A stretch of 64,000 nt of DNA from Phycisphaerae bacterium RAS1 (GCA_007859745.1 SMLU01000003.1:1-64000), one strand, 5' to 3'; counted from the first letter of the stretch, positions 53,844 through 62,837 are shown. A program made the numbers and translations. Notes: generated by a model not told the origin, from the sequence alone.

Positions 53844-54415
53844 GCGTCGCTGTGCCCCGTCAGCTTCTGCATCTGCTCCTGAAGATAGTCGGACGCCCGC
53901 ACCAGCCGGCCCTTGACCGCCTGCTCGCTGACGCCCAGCGACTCGGCCATTTCCTGTCGCGAAAAACCCTCGAAATACTTGAGTTGCAGAACGCTGCGAT
54001 ACTCCTCCGGCATGCCGGCGATGATCTGCGCGATCAGCGCCTCGCGCTCCTCGCGTGCGGCCTTGGTTTGCGGCCCGCTAGTCGAGCCGGCCGCGTCGAA
54101 ACCCGTGCGAATGCGGAAATCATGCGTTGGGCTGCGCTGTTGGCGGCGGAGGATGTCGAGGCAGTGATTGCGGGCGATTTTGTAAACCCACGGCTTGAAC
54201 GCCCCGTCGGGAAGGTTTGCGGCTTCCGTCAGCTTGGCGAACGTCTCTTGCGAAACGTCCTCGGCAAGCTGGCTGTCCTGCAGGTATGAGGCGCAGAAGC
54301 GATGAATCGCCGGCCAATAGCGCCGCACCAGCTCGTCAACGCAGCCGCTCTTCTTCTCGCGCGCGCCGGCGACGAGTTCCGCGTCGGACAGGCTGTCGAT
54401 CGGTCCTTCAGCCAT
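53840..54415 (-). CDS. ECF-type RNA polymerase sigma factor
   Basis: 191 residues. Region 2 is FCASYLQDSQLAEDVSQETF and KPWVYKIARNHCLDILRR. Region 4 is LQLKYFEGFSRQEMAESLGV plus SEQAVKGRLVRA. It directs transcription of a small regulon in response to its partner. Overlap with the kinase gene (ATGA) indicates translational coupling, so the kinase is the likely regulator. No anti-sigma gene other than the kinase is adjacent. The upstream 179-bp gap contains no repeat or gene. Confidence 0.93.
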   Translation of the reverse strand: MAEGPIDSLSDAELVAGAREKKSGCVDELVRRYWPAIHRFCASYLQDSQLAEDVSQETFAKLTEAANLPDGAFKPWVYKIARNHCLDILRRQQRSPTHDFRIRTGFDAAGSTSGPQTKAAREEREALIAQIIAGMPEEYRSVLQLKYFEGFSRQEMAESLGVSEQAVKGRLVRASDYLQEQMQKLTGHSDA

Positions 54416-54594
54416 GGCCGCGATATGTTAGCCGGGGCTGGCGAAACCTGCCCGCACTCACGGCGCGGAACTGGTGCCCGGCCGCCCCCCGCCGAAGCCG
54501 CAGCGACCAGCTCGCCGCCACGCGAGAAAACGCGGAAGGCTCGGCGACTGCGTCAACGTCCAATCGCCTGGGATCTGCCCACGCACTGATTGCC

Positions 54595-56628
54595 TCACGT
54601 CCCCAGCGGATTCCTGAGCCGCACAAACTCCGCCTTCGACGGCACCGACCCTTGCAGCCCCGAGGCGTGCGTGCCGGTGCAGATGAACAGCATGTACCAC
54701 GCCGGCGGGGCGATGTTCGGGTTGCTCGGCGGCGTGATGCGGAGCTGGCCCTGCGGCGTGATGCGGAAGTCGAGATCGATCATGCGTTGCGTCACGTCCA
54801 TCGAGTGCGTCGCCGAGCCAGGGCGAATCAGGCGAACCGCGGTGATGGCCTCGCTGCCCTGGTAGTCGATGTTGAACGGCGTGCCGTATAGAATCTCGCA
54901 GTTGGCCGGCAGCGACGACGCGACGATCGTTGGCCGCACGACTTCCGGCAGACAGTACGGCGGCAAGTAGGTCTGGTACTTGGCGCAGCAATCAGTATAG
55001 GGCTGGCGCGGCTGTCCGGCTATGAAGATGTAACCGGATTTTGTGAGAACGGCGGCCGAATGGTATCCAAAGCGCGTCGCCCCGCTGGATAGGTTGTCGG
55101 CCGCGGCGCACCATGCGTCGGCCTGCGGGTCATAGATGTCGACGCTGCTGCCCTCGATGGAGAAGCCCATCAACCCGGGGCAGGCGCCGCTGATCGCGGA
55201 ATAGAAGCGTTGTCCGATCGCGTATAATCTGCCGTCCGGACATGGAATGATGTAGAAGTGATTCCTCCAGGTCGGCATCACGCCCGTGCTCGCCCAGGCC
55301 GGGCTGCCGTCCGTCAGGCAAATGCGATAGGCGTCCCGAATCGGGCATTCCTCGCCCGATTCGACCTCCTGCGCCCGCCCGGCCTTGATCACTTCCTCCT
55401 TCAGCGTGAAATCGCCCGTGTTCGGGTCGCGCCGGTAGTAGATGGCCGCAGCCCCGCCCTGCAGCGGGACCGCCGGGCCGAACGTGCTGCGGTTGATCCA
55501 TGTCTCGCCCGACGGATTGAGCTTCCGGCTGTAGATCGTGAGCGACGAGGCGCCGCCGGCGCAGGAGTTGTTAACTGGCGGGTCGTGAGCCGGGTTGGAG
55601 CACTGCCAGGCGGCGGTCGATCCTCCGGCAAATAGCAGCGTGCCGTCGGATACCTGGAAGATATGCGGATAAAAGCCGGGATCGAAATACTGGACGTCCG
55701 TGCCGGCGTGGTAGTTCGTGAAGTACTCGGCCGTCTTCATCGGCTCGAACTTCCAGTCCCACGGGTCGGCCGACGTCTGCGTGACGGTGAGCGGGACCCA
55801 GCCATTGCCCCAGGCGGAGTCGCAGCGAATGCAGTCGGCCGGCGGGTCGGGGTTTCCCGGGTTGCCGTTGCACTCGCCCTGCTTGCAGCGACAGGGCCCG
55901 TCGATAACTACAAGCTGCCCGTTGCCACGCTGAACTACAGTTGGATAATACCTTCCGACATTGTGATAGCCTGTCTCCGTGCAGCCGCCCCACTGGTCGG
56001 GGGCGAGCCCGGCGCAGGACGTGCCGCCGTGGTCCCAGCACTCGGTGATCGATGCCTTGAACTCGCCGGGCCCGCCGGTCATGCTGGGCGTGTAGATCGA
56101 GCAGTACTTCGGGTTGGGCATCGTGGACGGAATGCCGATGCGGCAGCAGTATGGATCGCCGCCGGATATGAAGACCGTTCCGTCTGACATCGTCGTGTGT
56201 CCAGAACAGAACGCCCAGTGCCTTCCAAGCGGATCGCCGCCGGGAACATCCGGTAGCAAGCCTTCACGCACGAACTGAAACGTCGGCGCGTTCGTGAGCG
56301 GGTCGGCGGGCGGATCGACGAGGACGACGTCGGGCCACTGCGCAGCTTGCGGCGTACCGGTAACCACATGCTGGTCGATCGCGAGGATTCGACCGCTGTG
56401 AAGGGCCACCATATGCACTATCTGAATCGGATAGGCGAACTGTTGCGGCTGCCCCGCGATCGTGCAGTCGTAGGGGTTCCCGCTGTACGAATTACATGGG
56501 TGTCCGACTGGTCCCCATTGACCGGTCGATGCACACGGCGTTTGGGCCACACCCGAAAGCCCCAGAACCCAACAGCCAAAGACGGCGAAGAGGGCCGCAG
56601 AGCATCGCTTGGACTGAGTCGCAGACAC
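54595..56628 (-). CDS. Copper-radical oxidase of the galactose/glyoxal oxidase type
   Basis: About 677 residues from a GTG start with AGGAGG 6 nt upstream and a signal peptide (CSAALFAVFGCWVLGLSGVAQ). The kelch-type propeller and C-terminal DUF1929 Greek-key domain (FNIDYQGSEAITAVRLIRPG) are visible. The residues for the Tyr-Cys cofactor and copper site appear conserved: Cys in HWAFCSGHTTMSDGTVFISG, Tyr in GRYYPTVVQ, Tyr-His in RFGYHSAAVL and His in ATHSMDVTQRM. Such enzymes oxidise primary alcohols or aldehydes of carbohydrates to give H2O2. There are many additional cysteines. The frame is open upstream into the preceding PEP-CTERM gene. Confidence 0.86.
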   Translation of the reverse strand: MSATQSKRCSAALFAVFGCWVLGLSGVAQTPCASTGQWGPVGHPCNSYSGNPYDCTIAGQPQQFAYPIQIVHMVALHSGRILAIDQHVVTGTPQAAQWPDVVLVDPPADPLTNAPTFQFVREGLLPDVPGGDPLGRHWAFCSGHTTMSDGTVFISGGDPYCCRIGIPSTMPNPKYCSIYTPSMTGGPGEFKASITECWDHGGTSCAGLAPDQWGGCTETGYHNVGRYYPTVVQRGNGQLVVIDGPCRCKQGECNGNPGNPDPPADCIRCDSAWGNGWVPLTVTQTSADPWDWKFEPMKTAEYFTNYHAGTDVQYFDPGFYPHIFQVSDGTLLFAGGSTAAWQCSNPAHDPPVNNSCAGGASSLTIYSRKLNPSGETWINRSTFGPAVPLQGGAAAIYYRRDPNTGDFTLKEEVIKAGRAQEVESGEECPIRDAYRICLTDGSPAWASTGVMPTWRNHFYIIPCPDGRLYAIGQRFYSAISGACPGLMGFSIEGSSVDIYDPQADAWCAAADNLSSGATRFGYHSAAVLTKSGYIFIAGQPRQPYTDCCAKYQTYLPPYCLPEVVRPTIVASSLPANCEILYGTPFNIDYQGSEAITAVRLIRPGSATHSMDVTQRMIDLDFRITPQGQLRITPPSNPNIAPPAWYMLFICTGTHASGLQGSVPSKAEFVRLRNPLGT

Positions 56629-57726
56629 AAAAGACCTCCTAACGTGAAGCGCGCAACCGGCGTCTGCTGCCGAGGTTGGCCGACAGTCCCGCACACGCGT
56701 GCGGATGCCGGACCGGATGCGCTGGCTGATTGCTGTCTTCTTTAACAACGCGCCGTGCCGCGACCTGCCGCACCGAACGGCACCGAGCAGCACCGAACCG
56801 AATAGAAGCAGGAGGCTGCTGGAGGGCTCCGGTACGAAGACGGCAAAGCTCTCGAAGGAGAGCGCATATCCAGGGGGCAGATAGACATTCCCCACCTGCG
56901 ACCACTGTCCTCCATCGACGGAGACTCTGCTCACCGGGGCGCCCCCACGGTACATGAACGATTCATCGGGAGTCAGCCGTATGTCGGCCAGGAAATAGCT
57001 GTCCCCGGGTACGATCTGCCGCCCGGTGCTGGCATCTTCGTGGTCAAAGCGCCACAGGCCCGCGCCACCGTAGACAAATACGCTGCCGCCCGAGTCGACC
57101 GCCAGTGATCCGAGCGACGACGGAAGCGTGGCGAAAAGGCTGCCCGCGCCCTCCGGCGTGATCCGGTAGACCCGCCTGTTGCCAAGCCCGTACTGTGCGT
57201 AATACAAATCCCCTGACGGCCCGAAGTCCAGCGTTCCGCCGCCGTTGACGCCATCCGCCGCGTCCGCAAACACCGTCGCCGGCCCGCCCGCCGCCGGGAA
57301 GCGCAGAATCTGGAACGCATTCGTGTTGACGACGTAGAAATCCCCGTCCGGCCCGTACGTCATCCCGTGCGGGCCGCTCAGGCCGTCGGCCGCGCTCATC
57401 ACCTGCACGCCGTTGCCGCTGCCGTCAACCTCGAAAAGCCGCGACGAGCCGAACATCGCCACCCGCAGCCGCGAGCCATCCGGCGCGAACTCGACCGCGC
57501 CAAGCTGCCCACGAATCCCGGTCGCCTCCCAGAAGGGCCGGGCGATGCCGGTGACCGGGTCGAATTCCCACACCATGTCGTAATTCGTCGCGCCGGTATC
57601 GAAAATATACGAGCCGCCCAGGTAAAGTCGGCCGGGCACAAAATCGGCCCACACCGGCCGCGCGGCCGGCGCCAGCGCGGCAAGCGCGAACCCGGCAAAC
57701 GCAAACCGGAGACTACGCATGCGCAT
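56629..57726 (-). CDS. PEP-CTERM propeller-like secreted protein without its own stop codon
   Basis: About 340 residues up to the sorting signal. The start at 57726 has GAGGTG 5 nt upstream. Signal peptide: RFAFAGFALAALAPAARPVWA. The body is repeated beta-propeller blades (DGLSGPHGMTYGPDGDFYVV; GGGTLDFGPSGDLYYAQYG). It ends with VPEPSSSLLLLFGSVLLGAV and basic residues, a PEP-CTERM signal. The frame then continues with no stop through about 45 codons to the GTG of the copper oxidase, in the same frame. A stop exists in the +1 frame about 15 codons past PEP. This is either a real fusion (57726-54595, 1043 aa) or a lost stop/indel. Confidence 0.75.
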
Positions 57727-57735
57727 CGGACACCT

Positions 57736-57767
57736 CGTCACCTCGCCGCTTGGCGCGGCGGGTTCGG
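57736..57767. repeat. Solitary REPIN right arm
   Basis: CGTCACCTCGCCGCTTGGCG and the rest of the arm to GGGTTCGG, just upstream of the PEP-CTERM gene start. Confidence 0.88.
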
Positions 57768-57908
57768 ACAATCTGCCCGCCACTGCCGTGGCGGCCGCCA
57801 TGAACGCCTTCCTCCTGCTCCCGACCGTGGGCGGCGCCTGCCCCTTCTACCCTCGCCGCCCCCGACGCCCATCCAGCACGCAGCGGTGTCTATTCCGTTT
57901 TTCCACCC

Positions 57909-57939
57909 CTTATATCACGAGCCCCCCCCCCTCCCGCAA
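57909..57939 (-). promoter_or_regulatory. Candidate promoter with a homopolymeric G10 spacer
   Basis: On the minus strand TTGCGG (57934-57939) and TATAAG (57909-57914) are 19 bp apart, and the spacer contains ten consecutive G (57922-57931). It points towards the PEP-CTERM/copper oxidase gene about 180 bp downstream. Variation of the run length would alter spacing. Box matches are moderate. Confidence 0.35.
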
Positions 57940-57979
57940 GACAATTCTCCGAGTTTTTCACTTCTATTTCTGAGAGCCT

Positions 57980-58045
57980 CTGACAGAACCCGCCACGGAA
58001 GACGCGGGCCAACGGGCCCGGCACTCCCATCCGGGGTTCTGTCAG
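57980..58045. repeat. Inverted repeat downstream of frr
   Basis: TGACAGAACCC at about 57980 and its inverse GGGGTTCTGTCA at about 58033 enclose GCGGGCC/GGGCCCG-type inner stems. It lies 13 bp after the frr stop and may act as its terminator, though there is no T-tract. Confidence 0.65.
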
Positions 58046-58057
58046 GAGAGCCGGCTG

Positions 58058-58624
58058 CTACACCTCCATAATCTCCTTCGACTTCTCCGCCAGCATGTCA
58101 TCCGCCTTCTTGCAGTAGTCGTCCGTCAGCTTCTGCACCGACTCCTGCCCGCTCTTCATCTGGTCTTCCGTGAGCTTCGCGTCCTTCTTGGACTGCTCCA
58201 GCAGCTTGTTCGCGTCGCGCCGGATGTTGCGGATCGCCACCTTCTGCTGCTCGGTCAGCTCCTTGACGCGCCCCACGAGCTGCTTGCGCCGTTCGGTCGA
58301 CAGCGGCGGCACCGGCAGGCGGATCAGCTTGCCGTCGTTCTGCGGGTTGATCCCCAGCTCGCTCTTCTCGATCGCCTTCTGAATATCCTTCAGCGTGCCG
58401 GGGTCGAACGGCTTGATGACGATCGTGTTTCCCTCGGCCACCGCGATATTCGCCAGCTCCCGCAGCCCCATGGTCGAGCCGTAGGACTCGACGTCGACGC
58501 GCAACGAGTCGACCAGGCCCGGCGTCGCACGCCCGGTTCGCACGCTGCGGAACTCGTGCTTGAGAAACTCCACCGCCTTGTCCATCTGGTCTTCCGCATC
58601 CAGAAGGATGTCATCGAGCGCCAT
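58058..58624 (-). CDS. frr: Ribosome recycling factor
   Basis: 188 residues, close to the usual 185. RRF splits the post-termination ribosome with EF-G. Conserved stretches: MDKAVEFLKHEFRSVRTGRA, IVIKPFDPGTLKDIQKAIEK, GINPQNDGKLIRLPVPPLST, ERRKQLV and VAIRNIRRDAN. The start is set by homology and GGAG 8 nt upstream. pyrH, its usual neighbour, is not next to it. Confidence 0.97.
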   Translation of the reverse strand: MALDDILLDAEDQMDKAVEFLKHEFRSVRTGRATPGLVDSLRVDVESYGSTMGLRELANIAVAEGNTIVIKPFDPGTLKDIQKAIEKSELGINPQNDGKLIRLPVPPLSTERRKQLVGRVKELTEQQKVAIRNIRRDANKLLEQSKKDAKLTEDQMKSGQESVQKLTDDYCKKADDMLAEKSKEIMEV

Positions 58625-58826
58625 GGCAGACTCCGAGTCGAAGGGCAAGTCCCGGCCGCCGAGGGGCCGCGCATTCCATGCGCCGTCGGCCGGCCGATCA
58701 TGCTGAGAATACCGGCGCAATACGAGCGCCTCAAGCGACGGCGGCGATCCGTGATCGCCGGTCTGACCAGAGGTTTTGGAAGGCTCGGCAGCTATGTCTC
58801 CGAGAACCCGCCGCGGGCCAGTCTGT

Positions 58827-58924
58827 CCGAACCGGCCGCGCCAAGCGGCGGGGTGACGTCCCCGGCCTGTGTGCCGCCGCTCGCATGACGATCGTCACCC
58901 CGCCGCTTGGCGCGGCGGGTTCGG
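58827..58924. repeat. REPIN-like paired palindrome
   Basis: Complete element with both arms and GACGATCGTCACC before the right arm. It lies in the 559-bp gap between the divergent frr and epimerase genes, which contains no other recognised feature. Confidence 0.93.
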
Positions 58925-59183
58925 AAAAAGCGGACCGGCCGGCGGCGTCTGCCAAAAATGCCGGCAAGACCCGTGATCGGTAACGCGTAATGAGTACGCG
59001 GGCGTCCGCGTCTCGCGTCGCCGGCAGCGCCCGCGCAAATACGCACGCCCCGCCAGCCGGCCCACTTCTTACCAAACCACGCTCGCCGAGCGGCCGATAC
59101 CTCACCAGTCAGGATGGCGGGGCCGAGTCTGCACGGATGCCGTTGGAACGAGCACGCATTTTTCCCGATCTGGAGGATCAGCC

Positions 59184-60143
59184 GTGCAGAATGTCTTAAT
59201 CACCGGGGCGGAGGGCTTCGCGGGGACTGCTCTCACCAAACTCCTCACCGCGAGCGGCTGCAGCGTCACGGGCGGGGTTCGCAATCGCGCCCGCAAGCTC
59301 GCCTTTGAAAAGCAGTTTGGCAAGGCGCTGGTGTGCGATGTGAGCGACGCCATCAATGTCGCCCGTGTCGTCGCCAGCGTGAAGCCTGGGGCGATTGTCC
59401 ACCTGGCCGGCGCGTCCAGCGCGGCCATCGCCGATGAGGACCCGCTGACCGCGTACCAATCGGTCGTGAGCGGCTGGGCCAATATTCTCGACGCCGTTCG
59501 CCGCAGCGTGCCGCGCTGCCGCGTGCTTATGATCAGCGGGGCCGAGGTTTATGGCGCCGCGTGCGATGGGTCGCCGGTCGGCGAGGACGCGCGCCCGCAG
59601 CCCTGCACGACGCTCGGGTCGATGAAGGAAACGGCCGAGTCGATCGCCCGTACGTTCCACAAGAATTACCACCTCGACGTCATGATCGGCCGCCCCTTCA
59701 GCTACACCGGCCCGAATCAGTCCGCGAGCTTCTTCTTCGGTTCGGTCGCCACGAAGCTGGCGCACTGGGACCAGTCGATCAACGGCGACGAACTCCGCCT
59801 GCCGGACCTGAACTGCCGTCGCGACGTGCTGCATGTCGACGACGTGGTTTCGGCCTATGAAACGTTGCTGAAGAATGGCCAGCCAAACCAGGCGTACAAC
59901 GTCTGCTCCGGTCAGAGCACAGCAGTGCGAGACATCGTGCAGTGGATGGTCTCGGCGACCGGTCGCTCGATTCGCATCGCTGAGCAATCGACCGACGGCG
60001 GGAGCAATCCGGGAACGAACATCTGCGGCAACAATCAGAAGCTGTGCTCGCTCGGCTGGTCGGCTCGACACACCGTTCAGCAGGCCGCTGAGCAACTGCT
60101 GGCAAGCTGCCGCACGGCGGCGCCGGCCAACATCCACGCCTAG
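59184..60143 (+). CDS. NAD-dependent epimerase/reductase (GDP-6-deoxy-hexulose reductase-like) with altered catalytic Tyr
   Basis: 319 residues from GTG with GGAGG 7 nt upstream. The Rossmann motif VLITGAEGFAGTAL starts the protein, and VHLAGASS, ISGAEVYG, IGRPFSYTGPNQ and RDVLHVDDVVSAY match extended SDR sugar-nucleotide enzymes of the RMD/GMD group. The catalytic Y-x-x-x-K site aligns with LGSMK, so Tyr is replaced by Leu and Lys is kept. Activity may be changed or lost, or the acid may come from elsewhere. It is isolated from the main glycan cluster. Confidence 0.82.
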   Translation: MQNVLITGAEGFAGTALTKLLTASGCSVTGGVRNRARKLAFEKQFGKALVCDVSDAINVARVVASVKPGAIVHLAGASSAAIADEDPLTAYQSVVSGWANILDAVRRSVPRCRVLMISGAEVYGAACDGSPVGEDARPQPCTTLGSMKETAESIARTFHKNYHLDVMIGRPFSYTGPNQSASFFFGSVATKLAHWDQSINGDELRLPDLNCRRDVLHVDDVVSAYETLLKNGQPNQAYNVCSGQSTAVRDIVQWMVSATGRSIRIAEQSTDGGSNPGTNICGNNQKLCSLGWSARHTVQQAAEQLLASCRTAAPANIHA

Positions 60144-60159
60144 CGGTGCGTGACCGTAG

Positions 60160-60420
60160 CGGCCGACCTCCGAGTCGGCCGTAGCCGTAGCGGCCGACCT
60201 CCGCGTCGGCCGTAGCCCAGGAAAGAGGTTCGAGCGGGGAGCGCGAGGCCCGGATTCACACCCGGGCCTCGCTGCGTTACGCAGAAGTCAGAAGTAAGAA
60301 GTAAGAAGTCAGAAGTTAGAAGTAAGAAACGGGATAGGCCCCTGGAGCGGGTCTTCCTGGTTCTGACTTCTGACTTCTGCCTTCCTCCGTTGCCGTGCGA
60401 TTCCATCGGCGATAGACTTT
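60160..60420. repeat. Hairpin pair and purine-rich short repeats
   Basis: GTAGCGGCCGACCTCCGAGT with its inner GGCCGACC..GTCGGCC stem occurs twice at about 60158-60218. From 60283 the 7-10 bp unit AGAAGTAAGA/AGAAGTCAGA is repeated six times, and the inverse TTCTGACTTCTGACTTCTG follows at about 60359. The latter could pair across about 60 bp. No gene is seen. Confidence 0.8.
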
Positions 60421-60436
60421 CGGGCGCCAAACCACA

Positions 60437-60510
60437 GTCCTCGTAGCTCAATTGGATAGAGCGTCGGCCTCCGGAGCCGAAGGTTGTGGGTTCGAGCCCC
60501 GCCGAGGACG
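60437..60510 (+). tRNA. tRNA-Arg (anticodon CCG)
   Basis: A full cloverleaf can be drawn. The acceptor stem pairs GTCCTCG with CGAGGAC, the D-stem is GCTC/GAGC, and the anticodon stem TCGGC/GCCGA encloses loop CTCCGGA with anticodon CCG. The T-arm is GTGGG TTCGAGC CCCGC. Discriminator base is G. No CCA is encoded. It decodes CGG, a common codon at this GC content. Confidence 0.95.
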
Positions 60511-60618
60511 GTTCTTCAGTTCCTGCCTGAGTTTTGCCCGATTGGACAGGTCTTTCCGCTCTCTTCCCGGGAGGCCCGCGGCGCCGTGCTGCGGAACCTC
60601 TGATGTGGAGGAGCGAAC

Positions 60619-62544
60619 ATGGACGCGATCGGTCGGGTTTTCGAAAGCTGGCGCCGCCTTCGGAGGACGACCGGCGAAATAAGCTGTGCGTTGCTGCTGC
60701 TCGGGGCGACGGCGGCGGCAAGGGCGGGCGACTATGTCTGGAACGCGGCTGCCCCGGCCAATGCCAAGTGGCACACGCCGGGCAACTGGACGCCCAACGG
60801 CCGGCCCGGTGCGAATGCAAACGACACGGCGAAGATCGACATCGCGGTCAACAAGCCGATCGAGGTGGATGCCGACGTCACGTTGAAAACGCTGCTGCTC
60901 AAGCACGCCGGCGCGACGCTGCGAATCAACCCTGCCAAGACGTTCAAGGTCACCACCGGTGCGACGATCGACGCCGGCGAGCTGGTCATCCGCGGCGCCT
61001 GGGAGGGAAAGATCACCAATCAGGCCAACGGTAAGCTGATTAGCGAAGGAGCGTCCGATCTGAAGTTCGCGGCCGCAGCCGACTTCGGCCAGGGCGGCAC
61101 GTTTATGATCCGCGGCGTCGAAGGGCTCGACGCCGAGGTGACCACGGACGGTTTCACCAACAGCGGCACTCTGACGTTCAACTCCCCGGATGCGGTTGCC
61201 AACGCGGCGCTGTTCATCAAATCGACGGGCATTTTCCAGAATGGGACGCTGAACAACAACGGCGGCACGATCAACTTCGAAGAGGGCAAGGTCGTTAACG
61301 GACAGCGCGGCTGGCGATACTTTTCCGGCGACCTCGTCAACCGCGGCACGATTAACGTCAGGACGAACGTCCAGTTCGCCGGCGTCGAGTCGCTCATCTT
61401 CGTCTCGGACAAGTACACCAACCACGGCAATTTCAACATCGCCGCCGGCGGGGCGTTCTATTGCGGGGCCAACAGCACGTTTGACATGAAAAACGGCGGC
61501 CTGGTGACAAACAACAACTTCTTCGGAAGGAAGATGACGTTTGAGTACAACGGCGGCGGCATCACGGGCGAGGTCACGCTGCGCGATTCGACGCTCAGGC
61601 TGGCGCACAACGGCGCGGCGACGTTCAACATGCGCGGCAACGACGGCAAGCTCACAACGGGAATCGCCGCCGGCCAGCACGTCCGCGTCATCGGTGACTT
61701 CAACGGACAGGCGGCGCTGCGCAGCAAGGAGAACACCACCAACTCCGGGACGCTCACGATTACTTCCGACGCACGCTCCAGCGCGCGCTACGACGTCTTC
61801 ACCGAAGAATCCCAGGTGCGGCGGCTGACGAACGCCAATAACGCCGTCATCAACATTGACCGCGGCCGCGGCGGCTGGCGCGGTCTGCGGGCCGAGCTGG
61901 TGAATCAGAATGGAGGCAAGGTGCAGGTAAACACGTCGGCGGACCTGGGATGGCTGGGGGCCAAGCACGCCAACGACGGGCAGCTTTTTCTCGCGGCCGG
62001 CGCGACGCTGGCCGTCAGCGGCGACGAATTCGTCAACAACCGCACCGGCAAGATCACGGGCAATGGGATCTTGAACGTCCGCCAGCTCACGACGCAGAGA
62101 ATCACGAACAAGGGCGGCACGGTCGAGCCGAAGCAGGTTGCTCCAAACGACCGCGACGCGCTCATCCCGACCACTGCGCAGCTCGTCATCGACGGGGATT
62201 TTGAGCAGCTCGAAATGGCCGCGCTCGATCTGGACCTGGATGCGAGCGAAGCCGATCCGCTGATGGACCAGCTTGTGGTTACGGGGCTGGTGCAGCTTGA
62301 GGAAAGCGTCATCAACCTGAGCGTGCTCGACCCGAACACCCTTCAGATCGGCCAGAGATTCACGGCCATCGACGGCGAAGTGCTTAGCGGCGTCGCGCCG
62401 CTGCTGAACGCCCCCCAGTACAGCGGCCTCGGCTTCGAGATCGAGCTCGATTACGCAAGCGGAAACGTCGATATCGTCGTCGTGCCGGAGCCGGCAACCG
62501 CGAGCATCGCGCTTCTCGGCCTGGCGCTGCTTCGGCGACGCTAA
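60619..62544 (+). CDS. Large PEP-CTERM protein with repetitive beta-structure
   Basis: 641 residues. GGAGGAG precedes the ATG. A signal peptide region (GEISCALLLLGATAAARA) leads to a long Asn/Gly/Thr-rich domain with many N-x-G-T-I/L-x-V-type units (NSGTLTFNSPD, LNNNGGTINFEEGKVV, VNRGTINVRTN), as in beta-helix or autotransporter-like surface proteins. The C-terminus is a PEP-CTERM signal: VPEPATASIALLGLALLRRR. It should be exported and sorted by an exosortase to the surface. It lies 108 bp after the tRNA gene. Confidence 0.88.
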   Translation: MDAIGRVFESWRRLRRTTGEISCALLLLGATAAARAGDYVWNAAAPANAKWHTPGNWTPNGRPGANANDTAKIDIAVNKPIEVDADVTLKTLLLKHAGATLRINPAKTFKVTTGATIDAGELVIRGAWEGKITNQANGKLISEGASDLKFAAAADFGQGGTFMIRGVEGLDAEVTTDGFTNSGTLTFNSPDAVANAALFIKSTGIFQNGTLNNNGGTINFEEGKVVNGQRGWRYFSGDLVNRGTINVRTNVQFAGVESLIFVSDKYTNHGNFNIAAGGAFYCGANSTFDMKNGGLVTNNNFFGRKMTFEYNGGGITGEVTLRDSTLRLAHNGAATFNMRGNDGKLTTGIAAGQHVRVIGDFNGQAALRSKENTTNSGTLTITSDARSSARYDVFTEESQVRRLTNANNAVINIDRGRGGWRGLRAELVNQNGGKVQVNTSADLGWLGAKHANDGQLFLAAGATLAVSGDEFVNNRTGKITGNGILNVRQLTTQRITNKGGTVEPKQVAPNDRDALIPTTAQLVIDGDFEQLEMAALDLDLDASEADPLMDQLVVTGLVQLEESVINLSVLDPNTLQIGQRFTAIDGEVLSGVAPLLNAPQYSGLGFEIELDYASGNVDIVVVPEPATASIALLGLALLRRR

Positions 62545-62603
62545 GACCGATTCCGACCGAGACTCCCGCCGACGCGCCAGTAGCCGCCAGACGGGCGCTG
62601 TTT

Positions 62604-62735
62604 CCGAACCCGCCGCGCCAAGCGGCGGGTTGACAATCGCAGGCGATCGGCGCCACACAGGCCGGGGACGATCGGCAGCGAGCGGCGGCGCACAGACCGG
62701 GGACGTCACCCCGCCGCTTGGCGCGGCGGGTTCGG
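62604..62735. repeat. REPIN-like paired palindrome, extended core
   Basis: Both arms are complete, but the core is about 35 bp longer than usual and repeats its GCCACACAGGCCGGGGAC/GCGCACAGACCGGGGAC segment twice. It lies between the PEP-CTERM and larC genes. Confidence 0.92.
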
Positions 62736-62837
62736 ACAGACATCCCCCCTGTCGTGCCGGAGACTCGCCCGACGAGCTTGCCACACCGCCGGTCACGACT
62801 CACGGTCGCGGCTCTGATCGGGCGCTGGAATAGCGGA

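Noticed and set aside
60448-62796. 782-codon minus-strand frame opposite the large PEP-CTERM gene
   Set aside because: It overlaps the tRNA and a gene with a signal peptide, Shine-Dalgarno and sorting signal; it is a GC-driven shadow.
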